Shown in pieces: positions 35,684-44,272 of a stretch of DNA of 64,000 nucleotides (position 1 is its first letter; the number at the start of each line of letters is the position of its first letter). The stretch is from Gymnodinialimonas phycosphaerae. GTDB taxonomy: Bacteria > Pseudomonadota > Alphaproteobacteria > Rhodobacterales > Rhodobacteraceae. Location: assembly GCF_019195455.1 (NCBI RefSeq), contig NZ_JAIMBW010000001.1:2356001-2420000 (forward strand). Reading direction: 5' to 3'. Below the pieces are notes generated by a model. The model was not told where the DNA came from. It did not search any database and saw only the letters and a program-made list of their open reading frames with translations. The translations under genes were made by a program, and so were the position numbers.

Positions 35684-36717
35684 CCAAACGCCTCTGCTTT
35701 GCAGCCGGAGACGTCGGCGGCGCGCGCGCGATCCTGCCCGTCGCGCGGCTTGCGGCGGCAGAGGGGTATACGGTTCTGGGCCTGGATCACGGTGTCTTTC
35801 GGGCTGAAGGGGCCGATGGGTGGCATTGGGTGACCCATGAAGACAGCCTGATCGCAGATTTCGATGCGCTGATCTACGCCACCAGCGTGGCTGATCCTTT
35901 GGCGTTTCAGACCGCTTTATCTGCGCGGACGCGGGGTATTCCGATTATCCACGTGCTCGACAACTGGTCTCTATATGCGGAACGTCTTCACGGGCCGGAC
36001 CGGTTTGACGTTTCGCAACTGCTCATTCCTGACGTCTATTGCGTAATGGACCAACTCGCTCGCCGTGAGGCCATCGCCGCCGGGGTGCCCGAGGCGATCT
36101 TGCAGATCAGCGGCCATCCGAACCTTGCGGGCCTTGCGGAAGAAGAGGCCAGCTTCGCTGCCGCCCCCTCCATGAACGGGCATATCCTGTTCGTCTCGGA
36201 ACCCGCCGTGATCGACAGTGGCGACCGCCAAGACCCAAACGGACGCGGCTACGACGAGGTGCAGGTCTCGGCCCTGTTTGCCGAGGCCTACGCCGCCATG
36301 CCGAAGGCCCAAAAACTGCCCATCCACATCGCGCCCCATCCCCGCGAGGACCGCATCGCCGTTACAACACGGTGGAAGGAATTGGCCCAAACCCACGGGC
36401 TACGCTTTCTGATCGTCCCAACGGACGGTGTCCGCGAGGCTTTGCACACCGCGAAGGCCGTTGTCGGGATGAGTTCCCTGTTGCTCTACGAGGCCTGGCT
36501 GCTGGGTCAGCCGACCCTTAGCCTGCAACCGGACCTGCGCATGGACCAACTGGCGCAACCCGGCAAACGCGACGGGCTGGAGCTGTGCACACAGGTCCAC
36601 GACGTCATGGTAGCGGTCCAGCGCCTGGCTGCCGCAGCGGCGCCCAAAGGCACCGGACGGCACGATATGGCGCTTCACACGGGCGCGGCCCGCGCAGTCT
36701 TGTTTTGCGCAATGTGA
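35680..36717 (+). CDS. GT-B-like surface-polysaccharide protein of unknown specificity
   Basis: A 345-residue soluble protein that I cannot assign to a named family. It opens with CFAAGDVGGARAILPVARLA, a Gly-rich strand-loop as in GT-B donor folds. The C-terminal half has PIHIAPHPREDRIAV, KAVVGMSSLLLYEAWLLGQP and a final Gln-Pro segment. HP followed by SS and a Gly-x-Pro pattern is the layout of CMP-sugar transferases such as polysialyltransferases. It could transfer pseudaminate, or be a related glycosyltransferase. The ATG at 35680 overlaps the oxidoreductase stop; the upstream open frame is a shadow. Confidence 0.6.
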   Translation: MTKRLCFAAGDVGGARAILPVARLAAAEGYTVLGLDHGVFRAEGADGWHWVTHEDSLIADFDALIYATSVADPLAFQTALSARTRGIPIIHVLDNWSLYAERLHGPDRFDVSQLLIPDVYCVMDQLARREAIAAGVPEAILQISGHPNLAGLAEEEASFAAAPSMNGHILFVSEPAVIDSGDRQDPNGRGYDEVQVSALFAEAYAAMPKAQKLPIHIAPHPREDRIAVTTRWKELAQTHGLRFLIVPTDGVREALHTAKAVVGMSSLLLYEAWLLGQPTLSLQPDLRMDQLAQPGKRDGLELCTQVHDVMVAVQRLAAAAAPKGTGRHDMALHTGAARAVLFCAM

Positions 36718-36765
36718 GCCTATATCAGCCATACGGTTCCAGACAAATCTCGGGGTAAAGGCGCT

Positions 36766-38073
36766 ATGTCCACTACACTCGCAATTCATGGCGGCCCCAA
36801 AGTTCGCGACACCCTGTTTCCCGCACACGTCACTGTCGGTGCAGAGGAAAAAGCGCGTGTGTCCGAGGTAATCGATAGCGGGATCCTGTCCAACTACCTC
36901 GGCGCCCCGCATGAGAATTTCATGGGCGGTCGCTATGTGCGCGAGTGTGAGGCGGCTTGGGCCGAAAGCATCTCGGCAGCGCATGCCTTGGCGTTCAACT
37001 CCAACACCTCGGGGCTGATCGCGGCGATGGGGGCGATTGGCGTGGGGCCGGGCGATGAGGTCATCGTAACGGCTTATTCCATGTCAATCTCGGCGATTGC
37101 GCCGCTGTTTTACGGCGCGACACCGATCTTCGCGGATGTTGAGCCCGATACTTTCTGCCTTGATCCGAAATCCGTTGAAGCCGCGATCACGGACCGCACC
37201 AAGGCAATCATCATCGTCGACATTTTTGGTCAGCCCTTCAACGGCCCCGCCATTCGGGCCTTGGCGGACAAGCACAACCTGAAGATCGTGGAGGATTGTG
37301 CCCAAGCGCCTGGTGGCCACCTCAACGGCACGCCTACGGGACTGTTGGGCGATATCGGCGTGTTCTCGCTGAACTACCACAAGCACATCCACGCAGGCGA
37401 AGGCGGTATCGTCGTCACCAATGACGACACGCTGGCGCAACGGATGTCGATGCTGCGCAACCACGGGGAATGCGTTACGGGCGCTTGGGGTGTGGACGAT
37501 CTGACGAACATGCTCGGCCACAACATGCGCATGACCGAGATCGAGGCGGTCATCGCCACAACGCAACTTGGCAAACTGGACGGCCTGATCACCGAACGCC
37601 TCGACCGCGTCGCCTATTTCCAAGAGCAGATGCGCGGGTTCGAGCCGATGACCATGCCGAAGGTGCGTGATGGCGCAAAGCACGTCTACTACGTCCACGC
37701 CTGCCTGTGGGACACCACCTGCGGCACCGACCGCAATGCCTTCGTCGATGCGGTCAAAGCCGAGCTTCCGGTTTTTGAGTTGCGCGAAAAAGAGGGCGTG
37801 AAGCTGGGTGCCGGCTATGTGCGCCCGATCTATCTGCTGCCCACGTTCGAGAAGCGGATGGCCCTGCAAGGCCCTGCCAACGGGCTGACGAAGTCATGGC
37901 AGAACTACGCTCTGGGCCTCTGCCCCGTGGTCGAGGACCTGCATTTCAACAGCTTGCTGTCGCACGAGTTCATCGTACCCTCGATGGAACGCTCGGACAT
38001 CGACGATGTGGTCCGCGCCTTTGCAAAAGTCTGGGACGCGCGCGCGCATCTGCAAACGCCAAACGCGGCTTGA
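36766..38073 (+). CDS. DegT/DnrJ/EryC1/StrS aminotransferase family protein
   Basis: A 435-residue PLP-dependent sugar aminotransferase, longer than PseC. The PLP Lys lies in FSLNYHKHIHAGEGGIVV, and substrate/PLP contacts include NSNTSGLIAAMGAIG and KIVEDCAQAPGG. An additional stretch around residues 325-385 (LREKEGVKLGAGYVRPIYLL) is longer than in PseC. Such enzymes aminate keto-sugars; the nearby oxidoreductase could make its substrate. Its TGA overlaps the next ATG (TGATG), coupling it to the GNAT gene. Confidence 0.85.
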   Translation: MSTTLAIHGGPKVRDTLFPAHVTVGAEEKARVSEVIDSGILSNYLGAPHENFMGGRYVRECEAAWAESISAAHALAFNSNTSGLIAAMGAIGVGPGDEVIVTAYSMSISAIAPLFYGATPIFADVEPDTFCLDPKSVEAAITDRTKAIIIVDIFGQPFNGPAIRALADKHNLKIVEDCAQAPGGHLNGTPTGLLGDIGVFSLNYHKHIHAGEGGIVVTNDDTLAQRMSMLRNHGECVTGAWGVDDLTNMLGHNMRMTEIEAVIATTQLGKLDGLITERLDRVAYFQEQMRGFEPMTMPKVRDGAKHVYYVHACLWDTTCGTDRNAFVDAVKAELPVFELREKEGVKLGAGYVRPIYLLPTFEKRMALQGPANGLTKSWQNYALGLCPVVEDLHFNSLLSHEFIVPSMERSDIDDVVRAFAKVWDARAHLQTPNAA

Positions 38074-38585
38074 TGCAACCCGTTCTGACCAACGGACCCG
38101 TCCGACTGGTGCCTTTCGGTGACAGGCATCTGACCGATACTTATGTTGGCTGGCTGAACACGCCCGAACTTGTGCGCTTCAGTGAGCAGCGCCATCGCAG
38201 CCATGATCTGGACAGTTGCCGGGCCTACGTAGCCAGCTTCGCGACCGGCCCAAACCTTCTTTGGGCGGTAGAGGATCACGCAACCGGAAGTCATGTCGGC
38301 AACATCACGGCCACGGTGAACCCGCCCAACGGCCTGGCTGATATCAGCATTCTGATCGGCGGCGGCTCTGGGCAAGGGTATGGATTTGCCGCGTGGAGTG
38401 CCGTGCTGGACTATCTGGGAAGCCGCCCCGATCTGCGCAAGATCACCGGTGGTTGTCTTGCCGGAAACGCCGCAATGGTCGCCATCATGCGCAAAGCGAA
38501 GATGCAGCCCGACGGGGTGCGCAAGGACCATTTCCTCGTCGATGGTGCACCGATGGACGTCCTGCATTTTGCGCGCTACACGTAG
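38073..38585 (+). CDS. GNAT family N-acetyltransferase
   Basis: A 170-residue RimJ/RimL-type acyltransferase. The opening VLTNGPVRLVPFGDRHLTDTY, VRFSEQRHRSH and the acetyl-CoA site GGGSGQGYGFAAW fit the GNAT fold, with AGNAAMVAIMRKAKMQPDGV at motif B. PseH of Campylobacter is of this type, so it may acetylate the 4-amino group of the pseudaminate precursor. Alternatively it acts on the product of the adjoining aminotransferase, to which it is coupled. The start is the TGATG overlap; the upstream open frame is a shadow. Confidence 0.82.
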   Translation: MQPVLTNGPVRLVPFGDRHLTDTYVGWLNTPELVRFSEQRHRSHDLDSCRAYVASFATGPNLLWAVEDHATGSHVGNITATVNPPNGLADISILIGGGSGQGYGFAAWSAVLDYLGSRPDLRKITGGCLAGNAAMVAIMRKAKMQPDGVRKDHFLVDGAPMDVLHFARYT

Positions 38586-38634
38586 CCCGGATTGTGACCA
38601 CGGAAATCATGCGCCTCAGACCGGAGATTCCATC

Positions 38635-39330
38635 ATGTTCGAAGCTGCCCTGAAAGCGGTTAACCTGGACGCGATCAACACGGACCTTGAAGAGGACGGC
38701 TACCACGAGTTGCCCGTGCGCTTGCCCGCCGCCTCTTTGAGCGAAATCGTGCGCCAGATGGATGACGTCTGCGACACGCGCGATGATCTGGAAGTGAACT
38801 ACGGCGGGTCCGAGCATCGGATCTGGCACGCCAACGAGCAGTTCGAGGCCGCAAGCGCGTTCCGCGACTTTTCGGACGAAATCATTCCGAACCTCGATAG
38901 CGAGATTGGCAAGGCGCGCAACATCCTCGCCATCCGCAACCGGCCCCTGACCAATGACAAGGGAGAGCTGCGCAAGGGCCGTTGGCACCTCGACAGCTTC
39001 CGCAAGCAGTTGAAGATTTTCGTTTTCATGCAGGACGTCACGGAAAATGACGGCCCGTTCGAACTGATCCCGCGCACGCAAAACATCTCGACCAAGGTCA
39101 AGCACATGATCCCGGGGCGTTACTTTAGCCTGAAAGATATCGTGAAGCGCAGCCGTAAGCGTGGCTATCAACATATCGATGAAGAATTCATCGCGCGCGT
39201 GGAAGAGACCTACCCGCCCAAGTTGTTCACGGTGCCTGCCGGCACGATCCTTGTGGCGGACACCTCGGCTATCCACCGCGCACATCCCGTGAATGGCGGT
39301 GAAAGGTACGCCTTCACCTCCTACCACTGA
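38635..39330 (+). CDS. phytanoyl-CoA dioxygenase (PhyH) family protein
   Basis: A 231-residue Fe(II)/2-oxoglutarate oxygenase-like protein. The metal site is GRWHLDSFRKQLKIFVF (HxD) with a distal His in DTSAIHRAHPVNGGERYAF, whose Arg would bind 2-oxoglutarate. The double-stranded beta-helix pattern is visible between them (NDGPFELIPRTQ). Family members hydroxylate acyl chains, sugars or small metabolites. Position inside a glycan locus suggests hydroxylation of a sugar or its acyl decoration, which is unproven. The ATG at 38635 follows GGAG; the longer frame shadows the GNAT gene. Confidence 0.75.
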   Translation: MFEAALKAVNLDAINTDLEEDGYHELPVRLPAASLSEIVRQMDDVCDTRDDLEVNYGGSEHRIWHANEQFEAASAFRDFSDEIIPNLDSEIGKARNILAIRNRPLTNDKGELRKGRWHLDSFRKQLKIFVFMQDVTENDGPFELIPRTQNISTKVKHMIPGRYFSLKDIVKRSRKRGYQHIDEEFIARVEETYPPKLFTVPAGTILVADTSAIHRAHPVNGGERYAFTSYH

Positions 39331-40630
39331 CCTCGGCGTGACACGGACAAAGCAATTGCTGGAGCGGCGGTCTTTCGCCGTGTTTTTCCTCTGCCGAGTG
39401 CTTGGCGTGGTCTTGCGGCCGTTGACGTTACTGGTGGCGCTGACCCTGCCCGATGGGCAGTTCGCCCGCGATTACGCCCTGATCCTGACCACGTTGGTGT
39501 CGAGCTTCGTGATCTACGGCAATCAGAACCACCGCGCCGCCTATTCCTATTTCCTGGGGGATACCGCACCGCGCAAGGGCTTGGGCGGCGTCCGCACAAT
39601 CTTGCACTATCTGGACGGAGTTGCTGTCCACATCCTGCTGTTCGCGCCCGTTGTGGGGGCCGTTGTTTGGATCTGGACCGAGAGTCTTTTCCTTTGGGCC
39701 TTGGTTATGCCTCTGGTGTTAATCGAAAAATACTACGACGATCACCAACGCGCTTTGATTTACCGGCGCCGTTACCTGGCTTGGTCGGCGCATTTCTTGT
39801 TCCGCACGATCCTTCCCAGCGGCACGATCCTGGCGATGGTCTTGATCTGGGGGGTCGGCAGCGTCAGCCTTTACACGGCGTTGTGCCTGGCCTGTTTTGC
39901 CATCTATTTCTTCATGATCTCGCCGAAGTTTGCAGCGGTCATGGGGCGGTGGCTGAAAAAACTGGTAGCTGACGGATGGGCAGGTTTGAGGGCTCGAACC
40001 AAGACCTATCTTGGGTCATATGTCCGCGAATACTTGGGTGCTCAGGTTTTCTCGATCCTTGCGATGAACATCCTCGTGATCGACAGGTACTTCGTGAACA
40101 GCGCGTTTCCAGACGATTTTGCGCGCTACGTCTTTGCGGTAAATGTCTTTGCGACCATGCCGCTGATTCACAACATTTTTTACCTGACCCGCATCCGTCC
40201 GAAGTTGATTGATGTTACCTATCCGGTTCTTCCCACGATCTTCGGCATCCGGAACCTGGCGCTTCCGTTCGCATTGGGCCTTCTGGCGTTGCTCGCCTTC
40301 CCGGTCCTGAAAACGATTGGCTGGATCGACAGGCCACTCAGCAGTCAGGCATTGACCGGTTTGGCCCTCATGTATTTCCTGGCGGCCGTCTCGTTAATTC
40401 CACAAGAGTTCGTTTTCTGGCGCACCCGGCGCGAAGCCTTGGTTGCCACAGACCTATCACTTTTCGCACTCATCGCTGGCGTCCTCAGCTTCTCGCAGCC
40501 GTCACTGGAGGCAATTCCGTTCTGGATGGCACTGATCCTGGCCTTGCGCATCGCGGCACTTACCGCTTTTAGCATGACACATCACCCGAGATTACGCCTG
40601 CCACATCCGATTTCGAAGGACGTGACGTGA
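39293..40630 (+). CDS. polytopic membrane protein, probable polysaccharide flippase (Wzx-like)
   Basis: A 445-residue protein with about twelve hydrophobic segments, among them LLVALTLPDGQFARDYALIL, IPFWMALILALRIAALTAF and AHFLFRTILPSGTILAMVLIW. Length and hydropathy suit an O-unit flippase, which moves undecaprenyl-linked units across the inner membrane, but no signature sequence fixes it. The ATG at 39293 overlaps the PhyH gene by 38 bases; a GTG at 39338 just after its stop is an alternative start. Base composition from here to 44.1 kb is less GC-rich than the flanks. Confidence 0.6.
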   Translation: MAVKGTPSPPTTDLGVTRTKQLLERRSFAVFFLCRVLGVVLRPLTLLVALTLPDGQFARDYALILTTLVSSFVIYGNQNHRAAYSYFLGDTAPRKGLGGVRTILHYLDGVAVHILLFAPVVGAVVWIWTESLFLWALVMPLVLIEKYYDDHQRALIYRRRYLAWSAHFLFRTILPSGTILAMVLIWGVGSVSLYTALCLACFAIYFFMISPKFAAVMGRWLKKLVADGWAGLRARTKTYLGSYVREYLGAQVFSILAMNILVIDRYFVNSAFPDDFARYVFAVNVFATMPLIHNIFYLTRIRPKLIDVTYPVLPTIFGIRNLALPFALGLLALLAFPVLKTIGWIDRPLSSQALTGLALMYFLAAVSLIPQEFVFWRTRREALVATDLSLFALIAGVLSFSQPSLEAIPFWMALILALRIAALTAFSMTHHPRLRLPHPISKDVT

Positions 40631-42003
40631 CCGATACCATGACCCAAAAACTCGCCCAAGCCCGCGAGATACAGGCTTTCCGAGACGTGGTGACGGGCTT
40701 TAGTGACCCCAACGCGTTGGTTAAACGCGCGCCATTTGCGGCGCATCTCTTGGCGAGAATACGCCTTTTGGGTCATCTCTTGGTTCAGCTTCGTTTTCTG
40801 TTCAGTGTTGTTGGTCCGCATGAATGGATCGTGGTCTTTGATGGTGGACGGATCCGACCGGAGCCCGGGGAAACGACTTATGCCTTTGTGGAACGGGTCG
40901 GGCGCACCAATCGGCCTCAACGCATCCCGGAACTTTGCGGGATGTCGCCTACCGACCGATTTGTGCTCGTTGATGTATCCCGCAGCACGGGTAAAATCGC
41001 TGATGCCTATGGCACGGTGTCGTTTCTTCTTGCCTTGACGGGGGTTTCTTGGCTCCCACGGCTTATTTGGGACGTGCTGCAAGGGCTGCGAACCCTGGGC
41101 AACCCAAAATCGGCCGTGATCTTTGCGACGCTTCGCATGATTGAGCGCCGACACGAGTGGACGAAATGCGGTTTGTTGATGTTCACAAGCGTCACGTGGA
41201 TTGCAGAAGCGCTACGCACGGGCCTGGGAACAGCCCGAGAGGATTTGCGGCTGGTCGAGATACTGCACGGGGCAGGAACCGCCAACACTGGCCCATATTT
41301 TGAATGGCTTCACACCCAAACCTGCGCTCAGATTACCTATGTAAACCTGATCGCAGACTTGCCACGTTACCCCCCCCTCGACGCGCACATGATGGAAGAT
41401 CGTGACGGTGAGATCGCGTGCAATGTCCGCCTATGGCAGACGGTTACCGAAGAGCCTTTGTGCCTCGCGTCCAGTAAGTCCGACGTCCACTTAATTGCGT
41501 TCATAGGCGGTGCCAGCCACGACGCCGATTACGCCGCCACAGTTTACGCAGTCAAGGAACAACAGATGATTGCGGCCATTCGTGCAAGGTGTCCGGATCC
41601 GATCGTTTATTGCCCGCATCCTCAGCATGGCCCGGCACAGCTCTCTGCCTTGCTCGGGCGACTGCAGCCCTATGGTGTCCAAGTGTCGGAAACCGCGACA
41701 CTCGAGAGCATGCTTGGCGCCTCTGTCGTTGTAGGCGGCTTGTCGACGTCGCTTCTGGAGGCCGCGCTCTTGGACATCCCGTCCTTTGCGTTCGAGGATC
41801 TTCGAGCGTACTTCATCCAACCCACAGCCGACCTTGTAACATGGTCTGAGGACTTCGATGTTCTGGCCGACAAACTGGCCGCAGCATTGGCGGAGGCCAA
41901 AACCAAGCCAAGATCCGCTCGTCTTCAGACGACAGCATCTTGGTGCGAGAAACGTTATGGGCTAGAAGTGCGACTTGGGGTCATCGAGACCTCCGAAATC
42001 TGA
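40627..42003 (+). CDS. GT-B-like polysaccharide protein, candidate glycosyltransferase
   Basis: A 458-residue soluble protein without a family that I can name. The C-terminal half carries PIVYCPHPQHGPAQLSALL, then ASVVVGGLSTSLLEAALLDIP, the same HP / SS / Gly-x-Pro pattern as in the 35680 protein and in sialyl- and polysialyltransferases. The middle has EILHGAGTANTGPYFEWL. The N-terminal 60 residues contain an amphipathic helix that could touch the membrane. Candidate for adding the CMP-activated nonulosonic acid. Start is GTG overlapping the previous stop (GTGA); an ATG at 40639 is also possible. Confidence 0.55.
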   Translation: MTDTMTQKLAQAREIQAFRDVVTGFSDPNALVKRAPFAAHLLARIRLLGHLLVQLRFLFSVVGPHEWIVVFDGGRIRPEPGETTYAFVERVGRTNRPQRIPELCGMSPTDRFVLVDVSRSTGKIADAYGTVSFLLALTGVSWLPRLIWDVLQGLRTLGNPKSAVIFATLRMIERRHEWTKCGLLMFTSVTWIAEALRTGLGTAREDLRLVEILHGAGTANTGPYFEWLHTQTCAQITYVNLIADLPRYPPLDAHMMEDRDGEIACNVRLWQTVTEEPLCLASSKSDVHLIAFIGGASHDADYAATVYAVKEQQMIAAIRARCPDPIVYCPHPQHGPAQLSALLGRLQPYGVQVSETATLESMLGASVVVGGLSTSLLEAALLDIPSFAFEDLRAYFIQPTADLVTWSEDFDVLADKLAAALAEAKTKPRSARLQTTASWCEKRYGLEVRLGVIETSEI

Positions 42004-42016
42004 CGGCCACCCCATC

Positions 42017-43342
42017 GTGACTTCTACCGCACCTTCATTTGACACCAATTGGCCGATCTCGACGTCCTTCGTGGATAATGCCGGGGCCCGCAAATTCGCC
42101 CTTCGCGTCGTTCTATTCTACTGTGCCGTCTACTACGTATTACCGTTCTTCGTGTTCATCACCATGGGCAACCCCTTGAACCGTGTGATCGCGTATGAAC
42201 CGAACTACTATTTCGGCATCCTCTACGTTCTATTGTTTGTCATCGTTTTCTGGATGGCGTTGCGCACGCCTTACGTGAAACTGAACTTTCCGTCGCTAGG
42301 CATCAGCAAGCTGGCCTTTAGTCCGCGACTTGGGATTGTGCTGGCGCTCGGCTTTTGCCTGTTCACCTATGCAACCCGATCGATCTTCGGCCTCGACTAT
42401 CGACATACAGGCGATGCTCTTGCGGAAACCGGTGGCCTTGGCTTCATATTGGTTATCATGAAGACCTATTTCGGGGTCGTTCTATTGGTGAACTACCGCT
42501 TGATTGATGAAAGAAATCAGGTCCGACTGCGTAGTTTTGCGTCGCTTCTGATCGCGGTAGGATACTACTTCTCGATTGCAGGGGCTTTTGACATCTTTTT
42601 TGTGGCGTTTGCATTGTTTACAGCGACGCGCCGTTGGCGAGAGGCGTTCCGGCTAAACACCAAGATCGTGCGTCAAGTCAGCATCGCAATATCACCGATA
42701 CTGCTCTACCTGGCTGTCTTCGTGGGCACCGCAAATAAGGTCGGCGTGGAAGCGGCATTCGAGCGTTTGGAGAGCTTGGGGGACATCCTCATGCTGATGG
42801 TCACGCGTCTTGGGTACCACTTCACCAGCACATCGCTGCATGCCACCGAGAACATCTTCAACTTCAACCTGGCGTTTGATGCACTGTCGGAGCTGACAAG
42901 AGTTGTCCAGTATCGGCTGTCAGTTTTGATTGGCATCGATGGCGTGGAAAAACCAAGCGTCGGAACGATCTCGCGGATGAACTACCTCTTTATTTCTGCG
43001 TTCGACCGGGACCGTACTGGCGCCTCGCCCTCTATGATCGGCTCAATCTTCTATTTCCCGGGGGCGGGATTTGCTGTGTTTTACTATGTCTTCGTGCTGC
43101 GTGCCGTGTTGAAGTTGATGTGGGACATCGTTGGTCGCAAGGGCCTGATGTGGTTCTGCACGCTGTTTTGTGTCATCTTGGGCAACGCATTCTGGGACGC
43201 ATCCCTCGATGCTTTGAACCCTTTCAGCACGGGTTTCGTCCGATTGTCATTGCTGTTCCTTGGCGCACGTTTTGTAACCAAATTCATGCGTGACCGCGCT
43301 GCCAGATCCACGACGTCAGACAGACCGATCCTCAATGGATAG
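42017..43342 (+). CDS. polytopic membrane protein, probable O-antigen/capsule polymerase (Wzy-like)
   Basis: A 441-residue protein with about ten to eleven hydrophobic segments (for example LFYCAVYYVLPFFVFITM, IVLALGFCLFTYATRSIF, LMWFCTLFCVILGNAFW) and a long hydrophilic stretch around residues 230-310 that would be the periplasmic loop of a Wzy polymerase. Wzy proteins have almost no sequence conservation, so this rests on topology and location. GTG at 42017 (TSTAPSFD) is preferred as start; a TTG at 41975 would overlap the upstream gene. It overlaps the next gene by 8 bases. Confidence 0.55.
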   Translation: MTSTAPSFDTNWPISTSFVDNAGARKFALRVVLFYCAVYYVLPFFVFITMGNPLNRVIAYEPNYYFGILYVLLFVIVFWMALRTPYVKLNFPSLGISKLAFSPRLGIVLALGFCLFTYATRSIFGLDYRHTGDALAETGGLGFILVIMKTYFGVVLLVNYRLIDERNQVRLRSFASLLIAVGYYFSIAGAFDIFFVAFALFTATRRWREAFRLNTKIVRQVSIAISPILLYLAVFVGTANKVGVEAAFERLESLGDILMLMVTRLGYHFTSTSLHATENIFNFNLAFDALSELTRVVQYRLSVLIGIDGVEKPSVGTISRMNYLFISAFDRDRTGASPSMIGSIFYFPGAGFAVFYYVFVLRAVLKLMWDIVGRKGLMWFCTLFCVILGNAFWDASLDALNPFSTGFVRLSLLFLGARFVTKFMRDRAARSTTSDRPILNG

Positions 43343-44090
43343 TTCCCGTCCGTTGGTTACCGTCGTCACACCAAGCTATAATTGCGCTGCGGTGGTCCCG
43401 GAGACGTTGCGCTCAGTCCAAGCGCAAAGCTTTCAGGACTGGGAGCATATCGTTGTCGATGACTGTTCTTCCGACGACAGCTTGGAAGTGATCGACGCCT
43501 TTTGCAGGACTGAACCGCGTACGCGGTTCAGTCGTTTAAATGAGAATTCCGGCGCCGCCGTGGCTCGTAATACTGCGATAGAAGCAGCGCGAGGGCGCTA
43601 CATCGCATTCGTTGACTCCGACGATCTTTGGCATCCGGAAAAGATGCAACGCCAACTCGACTTCATGGCAGAACGCGAGGCCGTCTTCGCCTGCGCGAGC
43701 TACGCCAAGATTGACGAAGACGGCAAGCCTTTAGGCGAAGTACAGGCCCCTGCGCAAAGACAGTACCACGACCTTCTGAAGGATAACACGGTTGGGTGTC
43801 TGACCGCCGTCTATGACGCCCAAGCGTTAGGCAAAGTCTACATGCCACTGATCCGGAAGAGGCAAGATCTTGGCCTGTGGCTGCGGCTTTTGAAGAAGAC
43901 AAAGCTCGTTCACGGCGTGCCCGAAGTTTTGGCCAGTTACCGACTTCGACAGAACTCGATTTCCTCCAACAAAGCCTCGGCCGCGGCCTACACGTGGCGA
44001 CTCTATCGTGACGTGGAAAAACTGCCGCTTCCCAAGGCTGCCTATTACTTTGCAAACTATGCTGTGAACGGTGTCCTCAAGCAGTTTTGA
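43335..44090 (+). CDS. glycosyltransferase family 2 protein
   Basis: A 251-residue GT-A enzyme. The start VTVVTPSYNCAAVVPETL is the usual strand-loop, VDDCSSDDSLEVIDAF the nucleotide site, and GRYIAFVDSDDLWHPEKM holds the DxD metal motif (Asp-Ser-Asp). It transfers a sugar from a nucleotide donor in the cytoplasm during repeat-unit assembly. Its ATG at 43335 lies inside the end of the polymerase gene. The acceptor and donor are unknown. Confidence 0.85.
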   Translation: MDSSRPLVTVVTPSYNCAAVVPETLRSVQAQSFQDWEHIVVDDCSSDDSLEVIDAFCRTEPRTRFSRLNENSGAAVARNTAIEAARGRYIAFVDSDDLWHPEKMQRQLDFMAEREAVFACASYAKIDEDGKPLGEVQAPAQRQYHDLLKDNTVGCLTAVYDAQALGKVYMPLIRKRQDLGLWLRLLKKTKLVHGVPEVLASYRLRQNSISSNKASAAAYTWRLYRDVEKLPLPKAAYYFANYAVNGVLKQF

Positions 44091-44272
44091 AGGGGCAAAC
44101 GGCATGAATTAGCCAACGCCGGACAATCGGTTGCATGGTTACAGGTTTAATGCGACATGGGGCAGAGCCGCCGCGCCTGACGTCATTTTTTGAGCAGCCA
44201 ATGCCATGCCATCCCATTTTTCCATGGCCCCTGCTCTGACGCGGCGCGTCGTTAATATGAAAACGCATTGCC
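44091..44272. other. 182-base gap, no gene or clear signal seen
   Basis: Lies between the GT2 gene and the epimerase. It is AT-richer than neighbours and contains a T6 run at 44185-44193 without a convincing stem before it. A promoter for the last two genes of the locus is likely here but I cannot place its hexamers with confidence. Confidence 0.4.

Noticed and set aside
44185..44193. T-run after the GT2 gene considered as an intrinsic terminator
   Set aside because: No stable stem directly precedes it on the plus strand.
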